64,000 bases of DNA, from assembly GCF_001598055.1 (NCBI RefSeq), contig NZ_CP014844.1:2224967-2288966 (forward strand), read 5' to 3'. The notes under the pieces were generated by a model. That model made no database searches and was not told where the DNA came from. It saw nothing but the letters and a program-made list of their open reading frames with translations. The translations under genes and the position numbers were made by a program. Positions 48,134 to 57,396 of this stretch are shown here, one piece after another (position 1 is the stretch's first letter; each line of letters begins with the position of its first letter). Source of the DNA: Cupriavidus nantongensis. GTDB lineage: Bacteria > Pseudomonadota > Gammaproteobacteria > Burkholderiales > Burkholderiaceae.

Positions 48134-48820
48134 TCACTTGCCCTCGCTTCTCCTCAGCAATGGCTTGAGCTGCGGCCACACCGTCTCGAGCAGTGCCGGC
48201 TGCGCCGCCGCGGTCGGATGAATGCGGTCCGGCTGGAACCAATCCTGCCGCGCGATCACCTGGTCAAGGAAGAACGGCACCAGCCGCACCTTGTATTCAT
48301 TCGCCAGCCTGGGATAGAGCGAGACGAACTTTTCGGTGTAGTCCTGGCCATAGTTTGGCGGGATGCGCATGCCGATCAGCAATACGCTGGCGCCGGCCTG
48401 CTGCGCCGTGGTGACGAGGTTGCGCAGGTTGGCCTCGGTGGACTGCAGCGGCAAGCCGCGCAGCGCATCGTTGGCGCCCAGCTCGATCACCACGATGGCG
48501 GGGCGGTGCCGCGACAGCAACTCCGGCAGGCGGGTCTTGCCGCCAATGGTGGTCTCGCCGCTGATGCTCGCGTTGACGACGCTATAATCGAAGCGCTCTT
48601 GCCGCAGCCGGTCCTGCAGCAGCGTGACCCAGCCCGCGCCGCGCGCGATGCCGTATTCGGCCGACAGGCTGTCGCCCAGCACCAGCAGCGCCGGGGCCTT
48701 GGCCGGGGTCGTGGCCTTTGCCTGGGCCTGGGCCTGCGCCGGTCCGGCAGCCGAAATCGCCAGCGTCATGCCGGCTGCCAGCAGCAGCCTGCGCTTTCTT
48801 CCTCGGATCCCTATATCCAT
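48134..48820 (-). CDS. tesA: TesA, periplasmic thioesterase I / lysophospholipase (GDSL)
   Basis: 228 residues from ATG 48820, with GGAAG upstream. Signal peptide (LLLAAGMTLAISAAGPAQAQ). GDSL-family blocks: LGDSLSAEYG (Ser), GANDALRG (Asn), DRIHP (Asp-His). It hydrolyses acyl-CoA and other esters in the periplasm. Its start codon overlaps that of the divergent ABC ATPase. Confidence 0.95.
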   Translation of the reverse strand: MDIGIRGRKRRLLLAAGMTLAISAAGPAQAQAQAKATTPAKAPALLVLGDSLSAEYGIARGAGWVTLLQDRLRQERFDYSVVNASISGETTIGGKTRLPELLSRHRPAIVVIELGANDALRGLPLQSTEANLRNLVTTAQQAGASVLLIGMRIPPNYGQDYTEKFVSLYPRLANEYKVRLVPFFLDQVIARQDWFQPDRIHPTAAAQPALLETVWPQLKPLLRRSEGK

Positions 48821-49517
48821 GTCTTCTTCCATTCTTGCAGTCGAATCCCTTGGAAAGACCGTAGCCGACACGACCGGTTCGCTGACGATTTTGCACGACG
48901 TGACGTTTTCCGTCACGCCGGGCGAAACGCTCGCCATCGTGGGCGCGTCCGGATCCGGCAAGTCTACGCTGCTGGGGCTGCTGGCCGGGCTGGACCTGCC
49001 CAGCACCGGCACGGTGCGGCTGCAGGGCCAGGACCTGTATGCGCTGGACGAGGACCAGCGCGCCGCGGTGCGCGGCCGGCATGTCGGCTTCGTGTTCCAG
49101 TCGTTCCAGCTGGTGGGCCACCTGACCGCGCTGGAAAACGTGATGCTGCCGCTGGAACTGCGCGGCGAAACCGCGCAGGTGCGCGAGCGCGCGGTCGACA
49201 TGCTGCAGCGCGTGGGGCTGGGCGCGCGCCTGGGCCATTACCCGCGCACGCTGTCGGGCGGCGAGCAGCAGCGCGTGGCGCTGGCGCGCGCCTTCGTCGC
49301 GCGCCCTGACATCCTGTTCGCCGACGAACCGACCGGCAGCCTCGATACCGCCACCGGCGAAGCAGTGATCGCGCTGATGTTCGAACTGAACCGCGATGCC
49401 GGCTCGACGCTGGTGCTGGTCACGCATGACCGCTCGGTGGCGTCGCGCTGCGGGCGCGTGCTGACCATCGACGCCGGCCGCGTGGCCAGCGACGAATGGA
49501 TCGGCGCCGAGGTCTAG
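48819..49517 (+). CDS. ABC transporter ATPase, YbbA/LolD-like
   Basis: 232 residues from ATG 48819. Walker [10 protein letters not shown], signature [14 protein letters not shown], Walker [14 protein letters not shown]-loop VTHDRS, typical of LolD/MacB/YbbA ATPases. The YbbP-type permease is missing downstream (pgi is on the other strand), so its partner lies elsewhere. The promoter and ribosome site must lie inside tesA. Confidence 0.92.
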   Translation: MSSSILAVESLGKTVADTTGSLTILHDVTFSVTPGETLAIVGASGSGKSTLLGLLAGLDLPSTGTVRLQGQDLYALDEDQRAAVRGRHVGFVFQSFQLVGHLTALENVMLPLELRGETAQVRERAVDMLQRVGLGARLGHYPRTLSGGEQQRVALARAFVARPDILFADEPTGSLDTATGEAVIALMFELNRDAGSTLVLVTHDRSVASRCGRVLTIDAGRVASDEWIGAEV

Positions 49518-49533
49518 GTCTGGCGGCTAGGGG

Positions 49534-51177
49534 CTAGCTGGCCGCGCCCGCCTGCAGCACCGCGCGGGCGCGCGCGATCAGCGCGGCGGTGGAGGCATCG
49601 TGCTGGCCGGTGGCGGTGCCGGCCAGTTCGGCCTCGATCGGCCGCGCCAGGATCTTGCCCAGTTCCACGCCCCACTGGTCGAACGAGTTGATGCGCCACA
49701 CCACGCCCTGCACGAAGGTGCGGTGCTCGTACAGCGCAATCAGCGCGCCCAGCACATTGGGCGTCAGGTCCTCCATCAGCAACGTATTGCTGGGGCGGTT
49801 GCCGTCGAACACCATATGCGCGATGCGCACCTCGTCCTTCAGCCCGGCGGCGCGCAGTTCGTCGGCGCTGCGTCCGCGCATCAGCGCCTCGGCCTGCGCA
49901 AAGCAATTGGCCAGCAGCTTGGCGTGATGGCCCGGCAGCCGGCGCGGCGGCACCAGCGGCGCGACGAAATCGACCGGCACCACCTGCGAGCCCTGGTGGA
50001 TCTGCTGGAAGTAGGCATGCTGGCCGTTGGTGCCGGCCGTGCCCCACACCACCGGCGAGGTATGCGCACGGACGGGCTGGCCGTCGAGCTGCACCGACTT
50101 GCCGTTGCTCTCCATCTCCAGCTGCTGCAGGAAGGCGGGGAACAGCTCCAGCGAGGTCGAGTAGGGCGCCATGCAGCTGGTGGGCAGGTTCCAGAAGTTG
50201 CGGTACCAGATGCCCAGCATGCCGAGGATCACCGGCATGTTGCGCTCCAGCGGCGCGCTGCGGAAATGCTCGTCCATCGCGCGTCCGCCGGCGAGCAGGT
50301 CGGCAAAGGCATCGAAGCCCACCGCCAGCGTGATCGACAGGCCCACCGACGACCACAGCGAAAAGCGTCCGCCGATCCAGTCCCAGAATTCGAACATATT
50401 GGCCGGGTCGATGCCGAACTCGCGCACCGCCTCGGTATTGGTCGAGACCGCGACGAAGTGCTTGGCCAGGTCCTGCTCGGCCACGCCGCCGGCGACAAAC
50501 CATGCGCGCGCGCTGTGCGCGTTGGCCATGGTCTCGAGCGTGGTGAAGGTCTTGGAGCAGACGATCACCAGCGTGCGCTGCGGATCGAGCCGCACCAGGG
50601 TCTCGGCGAGGTCGGTGCCGTCGACGTTGGAGACGAAATGCATGCGCGGCGCGGTATTGCCATCGGCATCGGCGAGATGCGCCAGCGCCCGGCACACCAT
50701 GCGCGGCCCCAGGTCGGAGCCGCCGATGCCGATGTTGATGACATCGGTGATGCGCTCGCCGGTCGCGCCCTTCCAGGCGCCGCTGCGCACGCGCGCGGAG
50801 AAGTCGCGCATGCGCGCCAGCACCTGCTGGATGGCCGGCACCACGGCTTCGCCGTCGACCTTGTAGCCGGCGCCGGCGGTGGCGCGCAGCGCCACGTGCA
50901 GGGCCGCGCGGTCTTCGGTGGTGTTGATATGCTCGCCCGCGAACATCGCGTCGCGACGGTGGGTGACGCCGGCCTCGGCCGCGAGCTGCATCAGCAGGCT
51001 CATGGTCTGCGCGGTGATGCGGTTCTTCGAGTAATCGAGATAGAGGCCGGCGGCCTCGAGCGAGCATTGCGCGACGCGCTGTGCGCCTTCGCGATCGAAC
51101 CAGTCGCGCATCTGGGCGTCGCGAAGGGTGTCATGGTGCCGCAGCAGGGCGTTCCAGGCGTGAAGGTCAGTGGGCAT
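49534..51177 (-). CDS. pgi: Glucose-6-phosphate isomerase
   Basis: 547 residues. Motifs [13 protein letters not shown] (about 146-158), [10 protein letters not shown], and the catalytic [16 protein letters not shown] (near 380-395). Interconverts glucose-6-P and fructose-6-P. It ends 17 bases before the stop of the ABC ATPase gene (convergent). Confidence 0.97.
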   Translation of the reverse strand: MPTDLHAWNALLRHHDTLRDAQMRDWFDREGAQRVAQCSLEAAGLYLDYSKNRITAQTMSLLMQLAAEAGVTHRRDAMFAGEHINTTEDRAALHVALRATAGAGYKVDGEAVVPAIQQVLARMRDFSARVRSGAWKGATGERITDVINIGIGGSDLGPRMVCRALAHLADADGNTAPRMHFVSNVDGTDLAETLVRLDPQRTLVIVCSKTFTTLETMANAHSARAWFVAGGVAEQDLAKHFVAVSTNTEAVREFGIDPANMFEFWDWIGGRFSLWSSVGLSITLAVGFDAFADLLAGGRAMDEHFRSAPLERNMPVILGMLGIWYRNFWNLPTSCMAPYSTSLELFPAFLQQLEMESNGKSVQLDGQPVRAHTSPVVWGTAGTNGQHAYFQQIHQGSQVVPVDFVAPLVPPRRLPGHHAKLLANCFAQAEALMRGRSADELRAAGLKDEVRIAHMVFDGNRPSNTLLMEDLTPNVLGALIALYEHRTFVQGVVWRINSFDQWGVELGKILARPIEAELAGTATGQHDASTAALIARARAVLQAGAAS

Positions 51178-51383
51178 GCAGGACTAGCGTGCAGGACTGG
51201 CGGGTTGCAGGGCGCGAGCCGCGGGGCATTGCCGGCTTGCAAGACGGAGCGGTAAGTATATCGCCAGCGATCGCGGCATCGCGGCTCGCGGCGGCGTCAT
51301 ATCGTTACCACTTGCAACATAACAGCCGGGGCGCGGCGCAGGTATCGGATGTTGTCTGACGGCAGGTGCGGCGAACGCGCGAC

Positions 51384-52973
51384 TCACGTGCGCGCTGCGC
51401 TCAGCAACTGGTTGAATATTCCGCGTGCCGGTGCATACAGTTCGCTGGCGGTGACGCCTGCCGGGCCCGTGCCTTGCTCGACCAGCACATCGGCGGCACG
51501 GCCGTGGATCCACACCGCCGCCTGCGCCGCGGCCAGCGGCGCCATGCCTTGCGCCAGCAGCGCGCCCAGCATGCCGGCCAGCACGTCGCCGGTGCCGGCG
51601 CTGGCCAGCGCCGCGTTGCCGGTGGGGTTCAGCGTCCACGGGCTGCCGTCGGGCGCGGCGATTACGCTGCCCGATCCCTTCAGCACCACCACCGCCTGCC
51701 ATTGCGCGGCCAGCGCCGCGGCGGCGGCGGGGCGGTCGCGCTGGATCTCGGCCACCGGCACGCCCATCAGCCGCGCGGCTTCGAGCGGGTGCGGCGTCAT
51801 CACGGTGGCCGCGCCGCGCGTGGCGAGCGCGCCGGCCAGGGCGGGATCGGACGCCAGCAGGTTCAGCGCATCGGCATCCAGCACCAGCGGCTGGGTCGCG
51901 GACTGCAGCAGCCGCGCGAACTGCTGGCGGGCGTTGGCATCGGTGCCCATGCCCGGGCCGATCACCAGCGCCGACATTGAAGCGAGCGCCAGTGCGTCGA
52001 CCGCATGCAGCATCAGTTCGGGATGCAGCGGATCGAGCAGCGGTGCCGGCTGCGCCAGGAAGCCGATATGCACCTTGCCCGCGCCGAGCCATTGCGCCGC
52101 GCGTGCGCCGAGCAGCGGCGCGCCGGTCATGCCGAGGTTGCCGCCGATCACGGCCAGCGCGCCATGCGTGCCCTTGTTGCTGGCGTGGCGGCGGCGCGGC
52201 AGGGCGGCACCGAACAGCGCGGGGCCGTTGACCAGGCCCTGCGGTGTTTCGCGCGGGGGATAGTCCAGGCCGATCGGCGCGATCTCGACCGCGCCGGCGC
52301 AGTCGCGTCCGTCCAGCGTCAGCAGGCCGGGCTTGGCGGCAATGAAGGTCAGCGTGCGCTGGGCGCGCACGGCGGGCGTGCCCGCGCCGGTGTCGGCGGA
52401 CAGTCCGCTGGGGATGTCGAGCGCAAACACCGGCAGCGCAGCGCAGTTGAGTTGGGCGATCCACCACGCCATGCGGCCCTCGGCGGGACGATTCAGGCCG
52501 ATGCCCAGCAGGCCGTCGACGATCGCGGCGGTGCCCGCGGGCCAGTGCGCGTCACGGCTGGTGTCCGACTCCGCCATCACGCTCGACGGCACGCCGGCGG
52601 CCTGCGCCTGCTGCCACGCGGTGGCGGCATCGGCGGGCAGGCGCTGCGGATCGGCGGCGAGCCAGACCTGCACCGCACGCCCGGCGCGATGCAGCTGCGT
52701 GGCGGCGACCAGCGCATCGCCGCCGTTGTTGCCGGGACCCGCCAGGAACAGCAGCGGCCCGTCGGGCGCATGGCAGGCAAGCCAGCGCGCCGCCGCCGTG
52801 CCGGCGCGCGACATCAGCGTGAAGGCCGGCAGCTGCGCCAGCGCAGCGTGCTCGAGGCGGCGGATCGCGGCGACGCCGTAGAGCGGCACCGGGGCCGGCG
52901 CGGCCGCATCGAGAGGGAGCCAGTCTTGATCGTGGTCGGTGGGCGTGATGGCGGTGGCGGCAGGGCGGGTCAT
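51384..52973 (-). CDS. nnrD: Bifunctional NAD(P)HX epimerase/dehydratase
   Basis: 529 residues from ATG 52973; a TTG at 53006 overlapping the dadA stop (TTGA) is the alternative. N-terminal epimerase (YjeF_N) with FLAGPGNNGGDALVAA; C-terminal ADP-dependent dehydratase (carbohydrate-kinase-like) with GTHGALAVIGG, VMTPHPLEAARL, VVLKGSGSVIAAPDG and NPTGNAALASAGTGDVLAG. Repairs hydrated NAD(P)H. Last gene of the dadA run. Confidence 0.94.
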   Translation of the reverse strand: MTRPAATAITPTDHDQDWLPLDAAAPAPVPLYGVAAIRRLEHAALAQLPAFTLMSRAGTAAARWLACHAPDGPLLFLAGPGNNGGDALVAATQLHRAGRAVQVWLAADPQRLPADAATAWQQAQAAGVPSSVMAESDTSRDAHWPAGTAAIVDGLLGIGLNRPAEGRMAWWIAQLNCAALPVFALDIPSGLSADTGAGTPAVRAQRTLTFIAAKPGLLTLDGRDCAGAVEIAPIGLDYPPRETPQGLVNGPALFGAALPRRRHASNKGTHGALAVIGGNLGMTGAPLLGARAAQWLGAGKVHIGFLAQPAPLLDPLHPELMLHAVDALALASMSALVIGPGMGTDANARQQFARLLQSATQPLVLDADALNLLASDPALAGALATRGAATVMTPHPLEAARLMGVPVAEIQRDRPAAAAALAAQWQAVVVLKGSGSVIAAPDGSPWTLNPTGNAALASAGTGDVLAGMLGALLAQGMAPLAAAQAAVWIHGRAADVLVEQGTGPAGVTASELYAPARGIFNQLLSAART

Positions 52974-52974
52974 G

Positions 52975-53007
52975 TCGGGCTCAATTCGGGCTCGATTCGG
53001 GCTCAAT
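52975..53007. repeat. Three tandem copies of an 11-bp unit at the dadA-nnrD junction
   Basis: TCGGGCTCAAT, TCGGGCTCGAT, TCGGGCTCAAT at 52975, 52986 and 52997. Because 11 is not a multiple of three, copy-number changes alter the spacing and the overlap of the dadA stop with the nnrD start. Confidence 0.9.
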
Positions 53008-54310
53008 TGGCCGGCCCCAGCCCGTAGCGGTCGGGCAGCAGGCCTTCCATGTCGATCTCCGGACCGCCGCGGCCGGCGCCAGCGCCAGCGCTGGCGGCGA
53101 TCTGGTCAGCCGCAATCTTGCCTGATCCGCAGCTCATCGCCCAGCCCGTCGAGCCATGGCCGAGGTTCAGGAACAGCCCTGGCACCGCGGTGGGGCCGAT
53201 CAGCGGCGGGCCGTCGGGCAGCATCGGCCGCGCGCCGGCCCATTGCGTGGCCTCCTGGTAGTTGCCGGCCACCGGGAACCAGTCGCGCGCGACCTTGATC
53301 AGCGTGTTGAGCGCGGCGGGACGCAGGTCGAGCCGGCGCGAGCCCAGTTCCGCCGTGCCGGCCACGCGCAGCCGGTTGCCCATGCGCGTCATCGCGACCT
53401 TGTACGACTCGTCCATCAGCGCGCCCAGCGGAGCCTGCAGTTCGTCGCGGATCATCACCGTCACTGAATAGCCCTTGACCGGATACAGCGGCACGCGCAG
53501 GCCGAGCGGGCGCAGCAGCGCGGCGCTGTCGGCGCCGGCGGCGACCAGCACGCGCTCGGCACCGAGCACTTCCGCCGCCCCCTGGCCGCCGGGTTTCGAC
53601 AGCTCGAGCTCCAGCTTGCCGGCCTGGCCGGGCCGCAGGCGCGCCACCTGCGTGTCGAAGCGGAACGATACGCCGGCGGCCTGCGCATGCCGCTGCAGCG
53701 CGCGCACGAACATCGGGCAGTTGCCGGATTCATCCTCGGGCAGGTGCAGCCCGCCCGCCAGCGGCGTGCCGGCGGCCAGGCCCGGTTCGATCCGGCGGCA
53801 TTCGGCGGCGCTGACCAGCCGGTGCGGCACGTTGTTCTCGCGCAGCAAAGCGATGGCGGGCCCGGCCAGGTCCAGGTCGCGCGCGCTGCGGAACAGCTGC
53901 AGGTAGCCCTGCGACTGCTCGTAGTCGATCTCCAGCTCGCTGCGCAGCCGGTGCAGGCAGGCGCGGCTGTAGAAAGCCAGCCGCTGCATGCGCAGCTTGT
54001 TGGCGCGATAGCGTTCCAGCCGGCATTCGCGCAGCCAGCGCGCGATCCAGCGCCACATCGCCGGATCGGCGGCGGGGCGGAACAGCACCGGCGCCTCGCG
54101 CGCGAACAGCGTGCGCAGGATCTTGGCCGGCATGCCGGGCGCGGCCCAGGGCGTGACGTAGCCGGGCGCGATCACGCCGGCATTGCCGAAGCTGGCTTCC
54201 TGCGCCGGCGCGCCGCGGCGCTCGAGCACGGTCACGTCGAAACCGGCCTGGCGCAGGTACCACGCGGAACTGACGCCGATCGCGCCGGCGCCGATGACGA
54301 TCACATGCAT
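53003..54310 (-). CDS. dadA: D-amino acid dehydrogenase (small subunit type)
   Basis: 435 residues. N-terminal FAD-binding VIGAGAIGVSSAWYLRQAGF; EASFGNAGVIAPGYVTPWAAPGMP and the C-terminal PVPGLFLNLGHGSTGWAMSCGSG-like region (here TAVPGLFLNLGHGSTGW) identify DadA. It deaminates D-amino acids to 2-oxo acids, passing electrons to the respiratory chain. Forms an apparent operon with TRAP transporter upstream and nnrD downstream. Confidence 0.94.
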   Translation of the reverse strand: MHVIVIGAGAIGVSSAWYLRQAGFDVTVLERRGAPAQEASFGNAGVIAPGYVTPWAAPGMPAKILRTLFAREAPVLFRPAADPAMWRWIARWLRECRLERYRANKLRMQRLAFYSRACLHRLRSELEIDYEQSQGYLQLFRSARDLDLAGPAIALLRENNVPHRLVSAAECRRIEPGLAAGTPLAGGLHLPEDESGNCPMFVRALQRHAQAAGVSFRFDTQVARLRPGQAGKLELELSKPGGQGAAEVLGAERVLVAAGADSAALLRPLGLRVPLYPVKGYSVTVMIRDELQAPLGALMDESYKVAMTRMGNRLRVAGTAELGSRRLDLRPAALNTLIKVARDWFPVAGNYQEATQWAGARPMLPDGPPLIGPTAVPGLFLNLGHGSTGWAMSCGSGKIAADQIAASAGAGAGRGGPEIDMEGLLPDRYGLGPAN

Positions 54311-54356
54311 CGCTGCGGGAACCTTCCTCGCGTGTCCGTTGCCATGCCGGCCAAGG

Positions 54357-55667
54357 CTACTTGACCTCCTGCTGCATGACCGCGTCGGGCAGCCAGGTCA
54401 CGATGGCGGGCCAGATCGTGACGATCGCGATCGCCACCACCATCATCATGAAGAACGGCAGCGAGACCCGCGCGATATAGTTGCTGTCCTTGCCGGTCAT
54501 GCTCTGCAGCACGAACAGGTTGAAGCCCACCGGCGGCGTCACTTCGGCAATCTCCACCAGCAGCACGATGAAGATGCCGAACCAGACCAGGTCGAAGCCG
54601 GCCGCCTGCACCATCGGCAGCACCGTGGCGGTGGTCAGCGCGATCATCGAGATGCCGTCGAGCGCCGTGCCCAGCACGATGTAGATCACCGTCAGCACCG
54701 CGATCAGCGCCCACGGCGACAGCTGCAGCGCGGCCACCCACTCGGCCAGCGCGCGCGGGATGCCGGTAAAGCTCATGGTCACCGACAGGAACGAGGTCGC
54801 GCCCAGCACGAACATGATCATCGCGGTCAGGCGCGTGGCCGACATCAGGCTGTCCCAGAACGCCGCGCGCGTGAGCGAGCCGCCCACCCACGCCAGCGCC
54901 AGCGACGCGACCACGCCATAGGCGGCGGCTTCGGTGGCGGTGGCGTAACCGGTCACCATGATCCAGGTGATGAAGGCAATCAGCACGATGCACGGCAACA
55001 GCTGGCGGAACGAGGCCAGCCGCGAGCGCCAGCTGTAATGCTCCGACGCCGGGGTCTTGTCCGGGTTGGCCAGCGCCCAGACCACGATGTAGCCCGAGAA
55101 CAGCAGCATCAGCAGCAGCCCCGGGATAAAGCCGGCCAGGAACACGCGGATGATCGACACGTCCGCCGAGACCGCGTACACCACCATCGTGATCGACGGC
55201 GGGATCAGGATGCCGAGCGTGCCGGCGCAAGACAGCGAGCCCAGCGTGATGCGCTCGTCGTAGCCGCGCCGCGTCAGTTCGGGCAGCGCCGACTTGGCGA
55301 TGGTGGCGCAGGTGGCCGCCGACGAACCCGACACCGAGCCGAAGATGCCGCAGCCCAGGATATTGACGTGCATCAGCCGCCCGGGCAGCCAGCTCAGCCA
55401 TGGCGACAGCCCGCTGAACATCTGCTCCGACAGCCGCGTGCGGAACAGGATCTCGCCCATCCACACGAACAGCGGCAGCGACGCCAGCGTGTACGACGCG
55501 CTCGACGACCACCACGCATTGGCCAGGCTGACCAGCGCCTCGCGGTCGGAGAACACCACCAGCCCGACCCACGACGTGACCGCGATGGCCACGGGAATCC
55601 ACGCGCCCAGCGCGAGGAAGACGATCAGCACCAGCAGCAGGATCAGTGCAACCACGACCGTGCTCAT
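54357..55667 (-). CDS. dctM: TRAP transporter large permease (DctM)
   Basis: 436 residues from ATG 55667, overlapping the dctQ stop (TGATG). A strongly hydrophobic 12-segment protein with GSVSGSSAATCATIAKSALP and GTLGILIPPSI, DctM signatures. Sodium-coupled uptake of acids. 46 bases before dadA. Confidence 0.94.
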   Translation of the reverse strand: MSTVVVALILLLVLIVFLALGAWIPVAIAVTSWVGLVVFSDREALVSLANAWWSSSASYTLASLPLFVWMGEILFRTRLSEQMFSGLSPWLSWLPGRLMHVNILGCGIFGSVSGSSAATCATIAKSALPELTRRGYDERITLGSLSCAGTLGILIPPSITMVVYAVSADVSIIRVFLAGFIPGLLLMLLFSGYIVVWALANPDKTPASEHYSWRSRLASFRQLLPCIVLIAFITWIMVTGYATATEAAAYGVVASLALAWVGGSLTRAAFWDSLMSATRLTAMIMFVLGATSFLSVTMSFTGIPRALAEWVAALQLSPWALIAVLTVIYIVLGTALDGISMIALTTATVLPMVQAAGFDLVWFGIFIVLLVEIAEVTPPVGFNLFVLQSMTGKDSNYIARVSLPFFMMMVVAIAIVTIWPAIVTWLPDAVMQQEVK

Positions 55668-56218
55668 CAGACCGTCTCCCCGAAATCGCCGGCGGCCAGC
55701 TTGGCTTCCTGGGCCAGCTGGTAGCGCGGCTTCTGCCGCCGCACCACGCGCAGCCATTCATCCGCGACCGCCAGCAGGAAACCCGCGCAGCCCAGCACGG
55801 CGAAACTCTGCGGGATCCACAACGGGATCACGATCTGGCCCTGCGAGACATCGCCGATCTCCCAGCTCTGCCAGGCAAAGGTGCCCAGCGCCCAGGCCGC
55901 ATACGCGGCGAACACCAGGCAGATGGTCAGCGACACCAGCTCCAGCAGCCAGCGCCGGCGCGGGCCAAGCGCGGACAGCAGCATCTCCACGCGCACGATG
56001 CCGCCATGCTGGAAGGTCTGGCCGAGCACCAGGAAGGCGGAGGCGGCGCACAGCCAGGCCACGATGTCGTCGCCGCCCTTGAAGATCACCGTGGTTTCGC
56101 GCGACAGCGACATCAGGATCATGATCAGGCAGACGGCAAGGATGCACAGCGCGCCGAGCGCGGCGAACAGGTCCAGCACGCGGTCGAGCCAGCGCTTGGA
56201 AGAGGGGGCAGTGGGCAT
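55667..56218 (-). CDS. dctQ: TRAP transporter small permease (DctQ)
   Basis: 183 residues from ATG 56218. Four hydrophobic segments and VFKGGDDIVAWLCAASAFLVLG, typical of DctQ. Overlaps dctM. Upstream start at 56254 (TTG) is less likely. Confidence 0.9.
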   Translation of the reverse strand: MPTAPSSKRWLDRVLDLFAALGALCILAVCLIMILMSLSRETTVIFKGGDDIVAWLCAASAFLVLGQTFQHGGIVRVEMLLSALGPRRRWLLELVSLTICLVFAAYAAWALGTFAWQSWEIGDVSQGQIVIPLWIPQSFAVLGCAGFLLAVADEWLRVVRRQKPRYQLAQEAKLAAGDFGETV

Positions 56219-56305
56219 GGTGGGCGGCGCAGGGAAAGGATGGGCTTCCTGCAACGCGGCCGGCGCGGCGGCGTTGCAGGCGCTGGAGTTGGTGGGCCCG
56301 CGGGC

Positions 56306-57271
56306 TTACTTGCGGTAGGCGTCGAGGATGGCCTTGCCGTCAGGGCCTGCGCTCTTGGCCCAGTCGTCGACCATGGTCTGGCCCAGCTTCTGCATGTCGG
56401 CCTTGAGCTGCGGCGACGGCTGCTGCACCGTCATGCCGTTTTTGGCGAGCGTGGCCAGGTATTCCTTGGTCTTCTGCTCCGACACCTGCCAGCCGCGCTT
56501 CTCGGCGTCGGCGACGGCCTTGAGCAGCGCGTCCTGGGTGGGTTTGTCGAGCGCGGCGAAGGCCTTCTTGCTGACCACCAGCATGTTCTTGGGCAGCCAG
56601 GCATCGACCGCATAGAAGTACTTCACGCTCTCCCACACCTTGGTGTCGACCCCGGTCGCGCCCGACGACATGAAGGAGTTGACGGTGCCCGTCGCCAACG
56701 CCTGCGCCAGGTCGGCGGCCTGGATCGTGACCGGCTGCGCGCCGACCAGTTCGGCGATGCGCGAGGTGGCGGGATTGTAGGCGCGCCACTTCAGGCCCTT
56801 CATGTCGGCGGCCGAATTGATCGGCTTGTTGGCGTAGATGCCCTGCGGCGGCCAGGCCACCGCGTACAGCAGCTTCAGCCCCTGCTTGTCGAGCACCTTC
56901 TCGGTGACCGGGCGCGAGGCCTGCCACAGCCTGTAGGCATCGGCATAGCTGGTGGCCAGGAACGGCACCGCGTCGACGCCGAATACCGGGTTCTCGTTGG
57001 CCAGCAGCGACATCAGGATCTCGCCCATCTGCACCTGGCCGGTCTGCACGCCGCGCTTGATCTCGTTGGCCTTGAGCAGCGACCCGTTGGGATGCAGCAC
57101 GATCTTGAGCTTGCCGCCGGTGGCCTTGTCGACGTCGGCGGCCATCTGCTGCAGGTTCTCGGTGTGCAGGTTGGCGACGGGGTAGCCGGTGGGCAGGTCC
57201 CACTTGGTGTCCGCCTGTGCCGCCACGGCGGCCAGCATCAGCGTGGCCGCGATCATTGCCTTGACTCGCAT
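56306..57271 (-). CDS. dctP: TRAP transporter solute-binding protein (DctP family)
   Basis: 321 residues. Signal peptide through AAVAAQADTKW; DctP family marks VFGVDAVPFLATSYADAYRLW, GLKWRAYNPATSRIAELVGAQPVTIQ. First gene of the transporter set, 125 bases after the amidase gene. Ligand unknown; the amidase and DadA suggest an amide or amino-acid derivative. Confidence 0.93.
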   Translation of the reverse strand: MRVKAMIAATLMLAAVAAQADTKWDLPTGYPVANLHTENLQQMAADVDKATGGKLKIVLHPNGSLLKANEIKRGVQTGQVQMGEILMSLLANENPVFGVDAVPFLATSYADAYRLWQASRPVTEKVLDKQGLKLLYAVAWPPQGIYANKPINSAADMKGLKWRAYNPATSRIAELVGAQPVTIQAADLAQALATGTVNSFMSSGATGVDTKVWESVKYFYAVDAWLPKNMLVVSKKAFAALDKPTQDALLKAVADAEKRGWQVSEQKTKEYLATLAKNGMTVQQPSPQLKADMQKLGQTMVDDWAKSAGPDGKAILDAYRK

Positions 57272-57396
57272 CTCGATCTCTCCTGGTGTGCGCGCGGGGG
57301 CGCGGTTGTACAGCGGGTTGCGTACTACCTGGTGCCACGCGCGGGCCTGGCTCGGGGCCGGGCGCGTGGCGCAAGATCAGCGGCGCGGCGGCGGGC

